Part shown: positions 36,772-46,076 of the stretch, piece by piece
Layout: every line of letters starts with the position of its first letter
Position numbering within the stretch: position 1 is the first letter of the stretch
DNA from: JAKAAZ01 sp963817855
Lineage (GTDB): Bacteria; Acidobacteriota; Terriglobia; Terriglobales; Acidobacteriaceae
Assembly (NCBI GenBank): GCA_963817855.1
Contig: CAWFQA010000001.1
Location: forward strand, 2,170,001-2,234,000
DNA: 64,000 nucleotides
Reading direction: 5' to 3'
Notes under the pieces: model-generated
Databases searched by the model: none
Told to the model about the DNA's origin: nothing
Seen by the model: the letters and a program-made list of their open reading frames with translations, nothing else
Made by a program: the position numbers and the translations under genes

Positions 36772-36976
36772 TTAGTAGGAGACGGTCAGGGGCTCCGTAC
36801 AGCGGGTGAGGGCGTCGCGTTGGCCGTTGACGAGGCCGGCCATGCTGTCGAGCATTCTGGATAGCCGCTTCTGGTCCGATCTGAAGCCAACGAATGCAGT
36901 GCCGTGGCCTTCGACATTTCCGGGGCATATTGCGACGGAAGATGTGGCCGAACACGTCCTGCACGAGGGGATACAT
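36772..36976 (-). pseudogene. small gene behind mlaF, one frameshift
   Basis: An ATG at 36976, 43 bases after the mlaF stop and on the same strand, opens MYPLVQDVFGHIFRRNMP. Deleting one C from the CCCC at 36922-36925 (minus strand) joins it to a second frame that reads GNVEGHGTAFVGFRSDQKRLSRMLDSMAG... and ends TVSY at 36772, a protein of about 67 residues. I do not recognise a family, and no ribosome binding site is seen. The position suggests an accessory protein of the lipid transporter or the tail of a lost gene. Confidence 0.35.
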
Positions 36977-37018
36977 GCGTAAATTATGTCGGGCGCTGTG
37001 TTTGCGATGGCGACAGGA

Positions 37019-37858
37019 CTACGCCAGGTATTCCTGGATGTAGGGGTCTTTCGAGCGAAGGAGATCGACGAGCGAGCCGGTGAAGGCAATGTGGCCTTCC
37101 TTGAGCACCATCAGGGTGGTGTTGGGATCGACGCCATCGTTTTCGATGCGCTCCATGCGATTTTCCTGCAGGTTGAAACGGTGGGTGGCGAGAGTGAAGG
37201 CATCCTGCAGGCGATGCGTGACCAGCAGGGCGGTGCTTTCGTAAACATCGCGCTGCTTCATGACCAGCTCAATGATGGTGGTCGAGGTGATCGGGTCGAG
37301 GCCGCCGGTGGGTGAGTCGTAGAGCAGCAGCTTTGGCTGGGTGATGATGGCGCGAGCAATAGCGACGCGGCGCCGCATGCCACCCGAAAGTTCCGCAGGA
37401 AATTTGTCGATGGCGTGTTCGAGCTCGACAAATTTCAGACACTCGATGACGCGGCGATTGATGTCTTCGGGGTCGTCATGGTCCTCAAGCAGGCGATAGG
37501 AGACGTTGTCGCGGACGGAAAGAGAGTCGAAGAGGGCACTTTCCTGAAAAACCATGCCGACGTGGCTGCGCAAATCGAAGAGCTGTTCCTGAGAGAGCGT
37601 ATTGATGTTGAGGCCGAAGATGCGGACGCGACCTCCGTCGGGCGGGATGAGCCCATTTGCCAGCTTGAGCAGAATACTTTTGCCTCCGCCGGCAGGCCCG
37701 AGGATGATGACCATTTCTCCGGAGCGGGCCTGGAAGCTGATGTTGAGCAGCACGGACTGGCCATCGAATCCGATGGAGACATGCTCAAACGCGACCACCG
37801 GCGCTTTGGGATCTCCGATTGGCTTATCAGGAGCTGGGATGGTTTCAGTGGTCGACAT
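37019..37858 (-). CDS. MlaF-type ABC transporter ATP-binding protein
   Basis: This 279-residue ATPase would power lipid movement between the membranes with the MlaE-type permease upstream. Walker A is GPAGGGKS (residues 54-61), the signature is ELSGGMRRRVAIARA, and the H-loop is LLVTHRLQDAF. Walker B reads LLLYDSPTGGLDP: the catalytic glutamate that normally follows the aspartate is Ser182. The codon is TCA, so the change is not a simple one-base variant of a Glu codon. The ATG at 37858 was chosen because the conserved domain starts soon after it. It is 23 bases downstream of the permease in the same operon. No MlaD-like gene is adjacent. Confidence 0.92.
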   Translation of the reverse strand: MSTTETIPAPDKPIGDPKAPVVAFEHVSIGFDGQSVLLNISFQARSGEMVIILGPAGGGKSILLKLANGLIPPDGGRVRIFGLNINTLSQEQLFDLRSHVGMVFQESALFDSLSVRDNVSYRLLEDHDDPEDINRRVIECLKFVELEHAIDKFPAELSGGMRRRVAIARAIITQPKLLLYDSPTGGLDPITSTTIIELVMKQRDVYESTALLVTHRLQDAFTLATHRFNLQENRMERIENDGVDPNTTLMVLKEGHIAFTGSLVDLLRSKDPYIQEYLA

Positions 37859-37881
37859 AGGTTTATTCCAACGCCTGTGAC

Positions 37882-38649
37882 TTAGCGGCCAAAGAGTCCG
37901 ATGGTTAACTGACTGATCAGAAAATCGCTGAAGATAATCAACACAGAACTGACAACGACGGCCTGGGTAGTGGAACGGCCGACGCCCTGAGTGCCACCGC
38001 GCGTGGACATGCCGAAGTAACAACCGACGGTGGCGATGATAAAGCCGAAGAGCAGGGGTTTTACCAGTCCTTCCAGGACGTCTGGATAACGGAGCGCCTG
38101 GTAGGCGGAGTGAAAGTATTGCGACAGATCGATTCCCATGGTGCTGGAGATCCAGCCGCCGCCGAGAGTTCCCAGAGCGTCGGAAATAATGGTGAGAAAG
38201 ACCAGCATGATGACAGTGGAAAGAATGCGCGGGGTGACCAGTTTTTTCAGCGGGTCGGTGCCCAGGGCGCGCATGGCGTCAATCTGCTCGGTCACCTGCA
38301 TGGAGCCGAGCTCGCTGGCCATACCGGAAGCGTTGCGACCCGAGACCATGAGACCGGTTAGGACGGGGCCCAGCTCTTTGACCATGGACAGGCTGACCAG
38401 GGTGCCTGTGACGGCCTTGGCTCCAAATTGGGCCAGCGTTGAGGCGGAATTCAAAGCCAGCACGCCGCCGGTAAAAAAGCCGGTGAGAATGACGATGGGC
38501 ACGGAGCCGACGCCGATGAGATCCGCCTGCGTGTAAAGGTCGACCCAATAAAACGGTCGACGGAAAACATTAATCATCGCGGTCCATGACAGGATGGAAT
38601 ATTCCTGTACAGCCAGGACCCTTTCGCGGAGAAACTCGCCAATCTCCAT
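37882..38649 (-). CDS. MlaE-type permease (phospholipid/ABC transporter)
   Basis: The 255-residue integral membrane protein matches the MlaE family: GSVPIVILTGFFTGGVLAL, the conserved cytoplasmic loop SGRNASGMASELGSMQVTEQIDAMRALGTDP, and the C-terminal GFIIATVGCYFGMSTRGGTQGVGRSTTQAVV. By family knowledge it forms the core channel for outer-membrane lipid asymmetry or lipid uptake. It is followed directly by the MlaF-type ATPase. The peptidase gene downstream of 38748 reads in the same direction but is separated by about 100 bases and is probably independent. Confidence 0.95.
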   Translation of the reverse strand: MEIGEFLRERVLAVQEYSILSWTAMINVFRRPFYWVDLYTQADLIGVGSVPIVILTGFFTGGVLALNSASTLAQFGAKAVTGTLVSLSMVKELGPVLTGLMVSGRNASGMASELGSMQVTEQIDAMRALGTDPLKKLVTPRILSTVIMLVFLTIISDALGTLGGGWISSTMGIDLSQYFHSAYQALRYPDVLEGLVKPLLFGFIIATVGCYFGMSTRGGTQGVGRSTTQAVVVSSVLIIFSDFLISQLTIGLFGR

Positions 38650-38747
38650 ATTGGCATTATGGCATCTGCGGCGCGATTGGCGAAGAGGATGAAAAATGTT
38701 ATGAGAATGAAAGCGATGGGCGCGACATCTTAGTGCGACGCGGACGT

Positions 38748-40923
38748 CTACGGCATTTGGTTCAGGGTTGCGACGGCCTGGTCGAGCGCGTGGGTTAGGA
38801 CCTCCAACTGCTCGCCGGCGAGAGCGGTGTCTTTCTCATCGATAGCTTCATTGACGCCGGGGATGACGACGGCGGCGTAGCCCGTGTACTCTCCAGGAGC
38901 GTAGACGGTGTGCTTGAACCAAGGGCGATCCGGCAGGCCGCGCGGATTGAGCAGGTTTTCTTCCACATTGCGCAGGGTGCGGTTTTCATCCGCCAGAGGG
39001 CCTGCAGGATTGCGCTCGGCGGCGAGGGCATGCTGTCCTGCATCTTGAAAATGGTGGGCAGCGGCAATCGCTGGAGCGAAGTTGAGGCTGGTCATGCCGG
39101 CCTTTGTGGCTTTTTCCTGCGCTGTTTCGAGATACCCAAGAACTTCGGCGCCATACTCCGCGTAATCGTACGGAGGCAGGTCAGCATCCGCCATGTGCAA
39201 TGCTTCCAAACCGAGCATGCGAGCCTGCTGCTGCAGGTAGACAAAATTGGGATCGGCAAACTTGGTGAACCAGGCGTAATCGTCAAACGCGGAATGGTAG
39301 ACACCGTAGGGACCGCTGGAGCCGATGTCGGTAGAGGGAACGCCGACATGCTGCAGAAATGGAGTGTAGTCGGAGCCACTGCCGAGATCGCCCATGCGGA
39401 TGCCGTCGACCAAAGGAGAGCTGTGCTGACCCTGATCCATGTGCTGATCGATGTTGTTGTTTTTCTGCGTCGGATGGCTGTTGGCTCTGCAGCCACGCAT
39501 CGTAGACGCTGCCGCCGAGGGGGCTGGGAACTTCCTTGGCGATGTTGACGACGAATGGCTTGAGCGAAGGGACCGCCTGAGCGTCGAAGGTAGGACCGGA
39601 GACGCCGACATCAACATTGAAATACGCGACTGCGTGAGCCAGCATTTCTGCGTGGTCTTCGGTCCACTCAGTTGAGCCGAGCAGACCTTCTTCCTCGCCA
39701 TCCCAACTGGCGAAGATGAGGGTGCGTTTCGGTTTCCAGCCGCTTTGCAGCAGCGCGCTTATGCCGTGAACGGCTTCCAGCATGGCGGCGGTGCCGCTGT
39801 TGGGATCGACGGCGCCAAAGACCCAGGCGTCGCGATGATTGCCGACGATGACAGGCTGATTGGGATACTGGGTGCCAGGAATTTTTCCGATGACATCCCA
39901 AATCGTGTGGAGAGCGTAGTCCTCTTGCAGCAGCAGGTGAACCTTCACCGGGCCGGGACCCATGTGATAGGTGAAGGGCAGCGCGCCTTGCCAGGAATGC
40001 GGCGACTCCGGACCGCCGAGTGCTTGCAGAATGGGCGCAGCATCACGATACGACAATGGCGTCGATGGAATTTTCGGTTGATTGGCGGCGCCATCCAGCG
40101 GGATACGTTTGTCGGCGGGAAGGTTTGACGTGGAAGCGAAGCCTGGTGTGGTGGGATCGCCGGGATATTTGAAGAGGTACTGAATCGAACCGCGTTGGAC
40201 GGCGCTTTCAGGGCGATAGGGGCCGTCGGGATAGATATCTCCCTGGTAGTAACCGTCATCCGCGGGATCGGAATAGATGATGACGCCGGCCGCTCCGTGC
40301 TGCTGCGCGACATAGGCTTTGACGCCGCGGAAATTTTTTCCGTAGCGGATAATGACGATCTTACCTTTGACGCTGATGTGCTTGGCCGCGAGCTCCGCGA
40401 AATCTTTAGGCGTGCCGTAGTTGGCGTATACAACCTCGGCGGTGACGTCGCCGGAAGGAGAATACGCGTTGTAGGCAGTGGCGATGCGCTTGTCGTCCTG
40501 ATACAGGTCATCGCTGACATGTTCTGGCGTGGGGCCGGACATGAGTTGCCTGCCGTCTCGACCGAAGGCGGTGACTTGCACTTTGTTCGGCGTGTTCATC
40601 ATGACGCGATAGGGAACGATTTTGGTTTCGAGGCCCGCATCTCGAAATTTTTGTGCGACGAATTGCGCGGTGGCAAAGTCTTCTTTAGAGCCCGCGATGT
40701 GAGGGGCGGCGGTGAGAATTTTTAATTCCTGGCCGGCCAGGGTGGGGCTGGGAATTGGCAGAAACTCCTGGTCTAGCTTGCCCTGCGCGGCTGCATCGCG
40801 AAAACCGAGCATAGTGGTGGGAGGCACAGGAATGGTGCGAGGCGGCGGTGGATTGGGCGGAGTGGTTGTTTGTCCGGAGAGAAAGGTCGCAAACAAAAGC
40901 AACGCCGCGGCACGCAAAATCAA
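38748..40923 (-). pseudogene. M28 family (glutamate carboxypeptidase II-like) peptidase, frameshifted
   Basis: The protein is a secreted M28 metallopeptidase with a signal peptide (MILRAAALLLFATFLSG), a protease-associated domain (YGTPKDFAELAAKHISVKGK), the zinc peptidase core (VGNHRDAWVFGAVDPNSGTA, DGEEEGLLGS, NVDVGVSG) and a C-terminal dimerisation domain. At 39470-39474 one extra A in the minus-strand run of five (gaaaaac) breaks the frame. With four A the frame continues through DQGQHSSPLVDG, GSGSDYTPFLQHVG and the last zinc histidine in VYHSAFDD to a stop at 38748. About 715 residues result. Both parts look well conserved, so a sequencing error is likely. It would cleave short peptides outside the cytoplasm. 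Confidence 0.9.
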
Positions 40924-41134
40924 TGGGGATTCTCCCAGGGAAGTAAGAACTTCAGGATACAGGATGAAGATGGAGAATCGAGAGAGGTTTCGCGCTGTGG
41001 TGGTGGGTGGATGCAGGGTTGAGAATCAGTATTGATAATGGCGGCGCAAGCTGTGGGCCAATTGCGAGCGACACCGCTATACTGCCGAATACGTCGAGAA
41101 TTTGCGGGCGCGAAAGACGTAAAAAGGAATTTAT

Positions 41135-41797
41135 ATGAAATTGTTGTCGGTGAACGTTGGACTGCCGCGCGAGGTGATGTGGCACGGGACAAGCGTGGCC
41201 ACAGGGATCTTTAAGGAGCCGGTCGAAGGCCGCATTGCATTGCGCAAGCTGAACCTGGACGGCGACCGCCAAGCGGATTTGAGTGTGCACGGCGGGGCCT
41301 ACAAGGCCGTCTACTGTTATCCGTTGACACACTATGACTACTGGAAAAAAGAATTGTCAGGGAGGGAACTGCCGATGGGCATGTTCGGGGAAAACTTCAC
41401 GCTCGACAATTTTACGGAGGAGTCGATCTATCTTGGCGATCGCTATTCCGTTGGTTCCGCGGAGGTGGCGGTGACGCAGCCGCGGTTGCCTTGCTACAAA
41501 CTGGGCATACGATTTGAGGCCGACGATATGGTGAGGCGGTTCTTCGCGAGTCGTCGGACGGGTTTCTATGTCGCGGTGACCGGGGAGGGAGAAGTCGGCG
41601 CGGGGGACGAGATGAAGTTGGTCCATCGCGATCCAAACGGCGTTCCAGTTTCGGAGATCACCCGCTTGTATGCCGAGAAGCAATATAGCGGCGCGAATGT
41701 GGGTGCAGTGCAGCGAGCGCTGCTGGTTGAAGCGCTGCCGGAAAGTTGGAAGGGATATTTCCGCGAAAGACTCGGTCAGGCTGCGAGCGAAGGGTAA
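41135..41797 (+). CDS. MOSC domain-containing protein (YiiM-like)
   Basis: The 220-residue MOSC protein resembles YiiM, which takes part in molybdenum-cofactor-dependent reduction of N-hydroxylated compounds. It shows LNLDGDRQADLSVHGG, GENFTLDNFTEESIYLGD and the conserved cysteine in PRLPCYKLGIRF (Cys120), expected to bind the cofactor sulfur. A small C-terminal extension (VSEITRLYAEKQ) typical of YiiM is present. AAAGGAATTTAT before the ATG at 41135 is a weak binding site. It converges with the CPBP protease gene. No molybdenum enzyme gene lies nearby. Confidence 0.93.
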   Translation: MKLLSVNVGLPREVMWHGTSVATGIFKEPVEGRIALRKLNLDGDRQADLSVHGGAYKAVYCYPLTHYDYWKKELSGRELPMGMFGENFTLDNFTEESIYLGDRYSVGSAEVAVTQPRLPCYKLGIRFEADDMVRRFFASRRTGFYVAVTGEGEVGAGDEMKLVHRDPNGVPVSEITRLYAEKQYSGANVGAVQRALLVEALPESWKGYFRERLGQAASEG

Positions 41798-41817
41798 AGT
41801 CACGATTTGGAGAAAAT

Positions 41818-42636
41818 TCAATCTTTCAGACGGTCGAGGTGGAGGAAGCCGCCGCTGGCGTAGAAAATGGCGGCGAAGATGGAAAAGTTATAGCAGGCAT
41901 GGACGAGCGCGGAGCAGGCGACGGAATTGGTTCGCTCCCGAATCCACACCAGCACCAGGCTGACAATGAAGACCAGGGTGAGCGGACCCCAGGCGTGACC
42001 AACCTGCTGGGCGTGCAGAAAGGCAAAGGGAACGCTGGTCAGGATTGCGGCGAGGATGCGCCCTGTCCACGGTCGCAGCGAAGGGTAGAGAAATCCGCGA
42101 AAGGCAATTTCTTCGCAGATCGGCGCGACGAAGACGCCGAACAGCGCCACCATCCACGCGTCGAGCGCGTTCTGGAAGAAAGAATCGACCGGCAATTCTC
42201 TGGGGATCGGCAGATAGTTGGAGGCGAGCTGCATGGCAACCCCCAGGCCGATGCCCAGCGCCGGAAGCCAGAGCGCGTAACGACGCAATTGAGAAAAATT
42301 CCAATGAATGCCGGCCAGGAAACCGTCAGGCCACACTCGCCGATAGAGAGCAACCGTGGCGAGCGCGACGACGCCATACGACACGACCATGGATGGAATG
42401 GTGAATCGCGGTTCATATACCAGTTTGCGGAGACTGATTCTGCCGAAGAGATGCCAATGGATCGCCACCGCGGCGCTGAGAGCTTGGGTGAGGGTGATGA
42501 GGATGGCAGCCATGGTGAAAAACGCGACCATCTCCAGAAACGTGGGGGTGTAGCCCTGGTGCGGAGCGGGCGCAGGGGGGGATTGTTCGGCGTCGGGTGG
42601 CAAGGCTTCCGGCACGGGATAGGAATTCCAACTCAT
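41818..42636 (-). CDS. CPBP-family intramembrane glutamic protease
   Basis: The 272-residue multi-span membrane protein belongs to the CAAX-protease and bacteriocin-processing family. The diagnostic motif EEIAFRG carries the tandem glutamates, followed by the histidine motifs FAFLHAQQVG and LVHACYN. By family knowledge it may cleave prenylated or signal-type membrane proteins, or confer self-protection; the target is unknown. The ATG at 42636 (MSWNSYPV) was preferred over a GTG 27 bases upstream. It is downstream of uvrA on the same strand by about 50 bases but is probably not functionally linked. Confidence 0.92.
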   Translation of the reverse strand: MSWNSYPVPEALPPDAEQSPPAPAPHQGYTPTFLEMVAFFTMAAILITLTQALSAAVAIHWHLFGRISLRKLVYEPRFTIPSMVVSYGVVALATVALYRRVWPDGFLAGIHWNFSQLRRYALWLPALGIGLGVAMQLASNYLPIPRELPVDSFFQNALDAWMVALFGVFVAPICEEIAFRGFLYPSLRPWTGRILAAILTSVPFAFLHAQQVGHAWGPLTLVFIVSLVLVWIRERTNSVACSALVHACYNFSIFAAIFYASGGFLHLDRLKD

Positions 42637-42685
42637 GATGTGGTGTTCCGAATCTGCGGGCACTGGACCGATTCTTGTGAGGCGT

Positions 42686-45574
42686 CTATAGTTTTATCTT
42701 TTTCCGGGCGGAAGCGCGACCATTCTTTGCAGGGGCGAACCCATTTGGTTGGGGCTTTTTGGGTGGATCGGTTTGCGGGAAGTAGCGACGCAGGAATTTG
42801 CCGGTGTATGACGCGGGATTGGCGGCGACCTGGGCAGGCGTTCCTTCGGCGACGATTTCTCCGCCGTCTTTGCCGCCCTCTGGACCTAGGTCGATGATCC
42901 AGTCTGCGCTGCGGATGACATCGAGATTATGTTCGATGATCAGGATGGTGTTGCCGAGATCGGTGAGGCGATGCAGTACCTCCATCAACTTGCGCACGTC
43001 GTCGAAGTGGAGCCCGGTGGTGGGCTCGTCGAGAAGGTAGAGAGTGCGTCCGGTCTGGCGCTTGGAGAGTTCTCGCGCCAGCTTCATGCGCTGGGCTTCG
43101 CCGCCGGAGAGGGTTGTGGCTGACTGGCCGAGATGCACGTAGCCGAGGCCGACATCGTTCAGCGTAGCTAGCTTTTGCCGCACCACGGGAATATCTTCCA
43201 GAACGGTGAGGGCGTCGGAAATCGGCAGCTCGAGAATGTCGGCGATGGAATAGCCCTTGAAGCGGACGGCTAAAGTTTCCTGATTGTAACGGCGACCGTT
43301 ACATACCTCACAGGTGACGTAGACGTCGGGCAGAAAATTCATTTCAATGCGGCGTTGGCCGTCGCCCTGGCAGGTTTCGCAGCGGCCCCCGGGAACATTG
43401 AAGGAGAAGCGGCCGGCTTTGTAGCCGCGTTCGCGCGCCTCGGGAAGCATGGCGAATAAATCGCGGATTGCGGTAAACACGCCGGTGTAGGTGGCGGGGT
43501 TGGAGCGCGGTGTGCGACCGATGGGCGACTGATCAATCTGGATGACCTTGTCGATGATCTTGGCGCCGAGGACGCGGTCGTGCTCGGCGGGTTCTTCGCG
43601 GGAGCCGTAGAGATCGCGTGCCAGCGCGCGATAGAGAATGTCATTGACGAGCGTGCTTTTGCCGGAGCCGGAGACACCAGTAATGACGGTGAGCAGTCCG
43701 AGAGGAAAGCGCACAGTGAGATTTTTCAGATTGTGGCCGCGCGCGCCTTCGATGGTGAGCCAATGTTCGCCCGTGGGTCGCGGCTCGCTGCGCAACACTG
43801 TTTCCAGATCGCCGCTGAGATACTGGCCGGTGAGCGAACCTGGCGTAGCCATGATCTGCTGTGGTGTTCCGTGGGCGACAAGTTCGCCGCCAAGCCGGCC
43901 GGCGCCGGGGCCAAGGTCGAGAACATAGTCTGCGCGGCGAATCGTGTCTTCATCGTGCTCGACAACGAGGATGGTGTTGCCTAAGTCGCGCAACGACGTG
44001 AGAGCTTCAATGAGCCGCTCGTTATCGCGCTGATGCAGTCCAATGGAGGGTTCGTCGAGAACATAAAGAACACCGCGCAGACGAGAGCCGATTTGCGTTG
44101 CGAGGCGGATGCGCTGGCCTTCTCCGCCGGAGAGTGTGGCCGCGCTGCGATCGAGCGAGAGATAGCCGAGGCCGACTGCGACCAGAAATTCCAACCGCTC
44201 GACAATTTCGCGTTGCAGGCGATCGGCGATCAGTTGCTCGCGCTGACTGAACTGAAATTGACGTGCGGTCGCCAGCGCATCCGCAAGTGGCATGGCGGCG
44301 AAGTCGGCAATGGAGAGGCCGTTGGCGGTAACGGCCAGCGATTCCGGGCGCAGGCGTTTGCCGTGGCATTGCGGACAGACGGTCGCGGACATGTAACCCA
44401 TGAGCCACTCGCGATAGCTGTCGGAGCGAATTTCATCGAGCGATTGGCGAAGCCATTTCAAGATGCCGTGGAAGCCGGTGCGGGGACCTTCTCCACGCTC
44501 GGGACCATAGAGCAGCAATCGCTGCTGCGCTTCCGTGAGTTGCTCGAACGGCTTGCGCAGATCGATTTTGTAACGCTCGGCGGCAAGGCGAATTAGGCGG
44601 CCTAAATATTGCGAACTGCCTCCAGGCCCGAGACCGCCTTCCAGAAGCGGCTTCGACCAGTCGACGATGATTTTTGCCGGATCGAAGTCGTAGATGCTGC
44701 CCAGGCCATTGCAATGCGGACAGGCTCCATAGGTGCTGTTAAACGAGAAACTGCGCGGTTCCAATTTGGGAACATTGATGCCGCAGTCCGGGCAGGCCAT
44801 GGAGGAGGAATATAGCTGTTCTTCGACCCGAAGGCCGCCATTCGAAGCGCTTGACGAAGCCGGCATGGCAACCAGCACCAGGCCGCTGGCCATCTGCAAT
44901 GCCTTGGTGATGGCGGTTTCCAGACGCTTCTCGACGCCGGGCTTGACGACGATGCGATCGACCACGGCATCAATGGTGTGGTTCTTTCGCTTGTCCAGGG
45001 CGATATCGTCAGCCAGGTCGCGTACTTCGCCGTTAATGCGGGCGCGAAATCCCTGCTGATCGAGTTTCTCCAGCTCATCGCGAAATTCACCTTTGCGACC
45101 GCGAACGATGGGCGCATAGATGGTGACACGCTCGCCGGGGGCAAGTTCCATGACGCGGCCGACAATTTGATCCGCGGACTGACGCGAGATCGGCCGACCG
45201 CAGTTGGGGCAGTGCGGTACTCCAATGGAGGCGTACAACAGGCGAAGATAGTCGTAGATTTCTGTAATGGTGCCGACGGTTGAGCGGGGGCTGCGGCTGG
45301 TGGTTTTTTGCTCGATGGAAATAGCCGGGCTAAGGCCTTCAATGGAATCGACGTCCGGACGCTCCATTTGATCAAGAAACTGGCGCGCGTAGGCGGAAAG
45401 GGTCTCAACATAGCGCCGCTGGCCCTCCGCATAGATCGTGTCAAACGCAAGCGAGGACTTGCCGGAGCCGGACAGACCGGTTACTACGGTGAGCGAATTG
45501 CGCGGTATCTCGACCGTGATGTTCTTAAGGTTATGCTGGCGCGCGCCGCGCACGGTAAGTTGTGGAATCGACAT
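42686..45574 (-). CDS. uvrA: UvrA excinuclease subunit
   Basis: The 962-residue ABC-type ATPase UvrA recognises bulky DNA lesions and loads UvrB in nucleotide excision repair. Two nucleotide-binding halves are present: Walker A GLSGSGKSS (residues 33-41) and GVSGSGKST further on, with signature motifs in ATLSGGEGQRI and TTLSGGEAQRMKLARELS. Cysteine-rich zinc elements are seen as CPNCGRPI, MACPDCGIN, CPHCNG and the C-terminal CETCQGDG plus CEVCNG. Length and order are standard, and the frame is intact. A lysine-rich tail (ARKKIKL) ends it. It is divergent from the small membrane protein at 45804; no uvrB or uvrC lies nearby. Confidence 0.98.
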   Translation of the reverse strand: MSIPQLTVRGARQHNLKNITVEIPRNSLTVVTGLSGSGKSSLAFDTIYAEGQRRYVETLSAYARQFLDQMERPDVDSIEGLSPAISIEQKTTSRSPRSTVGTITEIYDYLRLLYASIGVPHCPNCGRPISRQSADQIVGRVMELAPGERVTIYAPIVRGRKGEFRDELEKLDQQGFRARINGEVRDLADDIALDKRKNHTIDAVVDRIVVKPGVEKRLETAITKALQMASGLVLVAMPASSSASNGGLRVEEQLYSSSMACPDCGINVPKLEPRSFSFNSTYGACPHCNGLGSIYDFDPAKIIVDWSKPLLEGGLGPGGSSQYLGRLIRLAAERYKIDLRKPFEQLTEAQQRLLLYGPERGEGPRTGFHGILKWLRQSLDEIRSDSYREWLMGYMSATVCPQCHGKRLRPESLAVTANGLSIADFAAMPLADALATARQFQFSQREQLIADRLQREIVERLEFLVAVGLGYLSLDRSAATLSGGEGQRIRLATQIGSRLRGVLYVLDEPSIGLHQRDNERLIEALTSLRDLGNTILVVEHDEDTIRRADYVLDLGPGAGRLGGELVAHGTPQQIMATPGSLTGQYLSGDLETVLRSEPRPTGEHWLTIEGARGHNLKNLTVRFPLGLLTVITGVSGSGKSTLVNDILYRALARDLYGSREEPAEHDRVLGAKIIDKVIQIDQSPIGRTPRSNPATYTGVFTAIRDLFAMLPEARERGYKAGRFSFNVPGGRCETCQGDGQRRIEMNFLPDVYVTCEVCNGRRYNQETLAVRFKGYSIADILELPISDALTVLEDIPVVRQKLATLNDVGLGYVHLGQSATTLSGGEAQRMKLARELSKRQTGRTLYLLDEPTTGLHFDDVRKLMEVLHRLTDLGNTILIIEHNLDVIRSADWIIDLGPEGGKDGGEIVAEGTPAQVAANPASYTGKFLRRYFPQTDPPKKPQPNGFAPAKNGRASARKKIKL

Positions 45575-45803
45575 TCTCTAGCAGGAAAAATCTTTCTGGG
45601 GCCCCATTTGCCGCATGCCTGTGCCCCTACTGCAACGATAACTTAAGTTTTGGAGGAATCTTCTGAAGCAATAGAATTCACGCCGATAAGACTAGTATGC
45701 TGGGCGAGAATTCGGTTGAATGAAGACCGGCGTTCGTGGATACATTGGTTCCGTTCGCGGCCATCGCCCGCAGTGGATGCGTTAAGCTGGAGGAAATCCC
45801 CCG

Positions 45804-45962
45804 ATGATTGTCTTAATGGTGTCAACCATTCTTGCCTCCGTTGCCCTGGGTGTCGCCCTGGCATACGGTTTTTGCTCTGGAGTGTTTGCCGTGGCGAAGA
45901 TGCATGTCCGTTCGCACACCACCGCCCCGCTGCAAATTCATACCAAATCAGCCAATCCGTAA
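45804..45962 (+). CDS. 52-residue single-span membrane protein
   Basis: The small protein begins MIVLMVSTILASVALGVALA, a single membrane span of about 27 residues reaching to FAVAK, followed by a polar tail ending KSANP. The ATG at 45804 is preceded by GGAGG (45789-45793) with good spacing, which supports a real gene. I do not recognise a family. It lies alone between the uvrA promoter and the STN-domain gene, and its role is unknown. Confidence 0.6.
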   Translation: MIVLMVSTILASVALGVALAYGFCSGVFAVAKMHVRSHTTAPLQIHTKSANP

Positions 45963-46076
45963 GTTTGCTGTTTGACTCTTCGACCTCTCAAGGCTCCTGC
46001 GAATTCCTCTCGCGCACTCGCGTTGTGCTGCGCCGTCTTTAACTGGTGAAAAAATTTCTCGCGCTATAGTCCTCCA

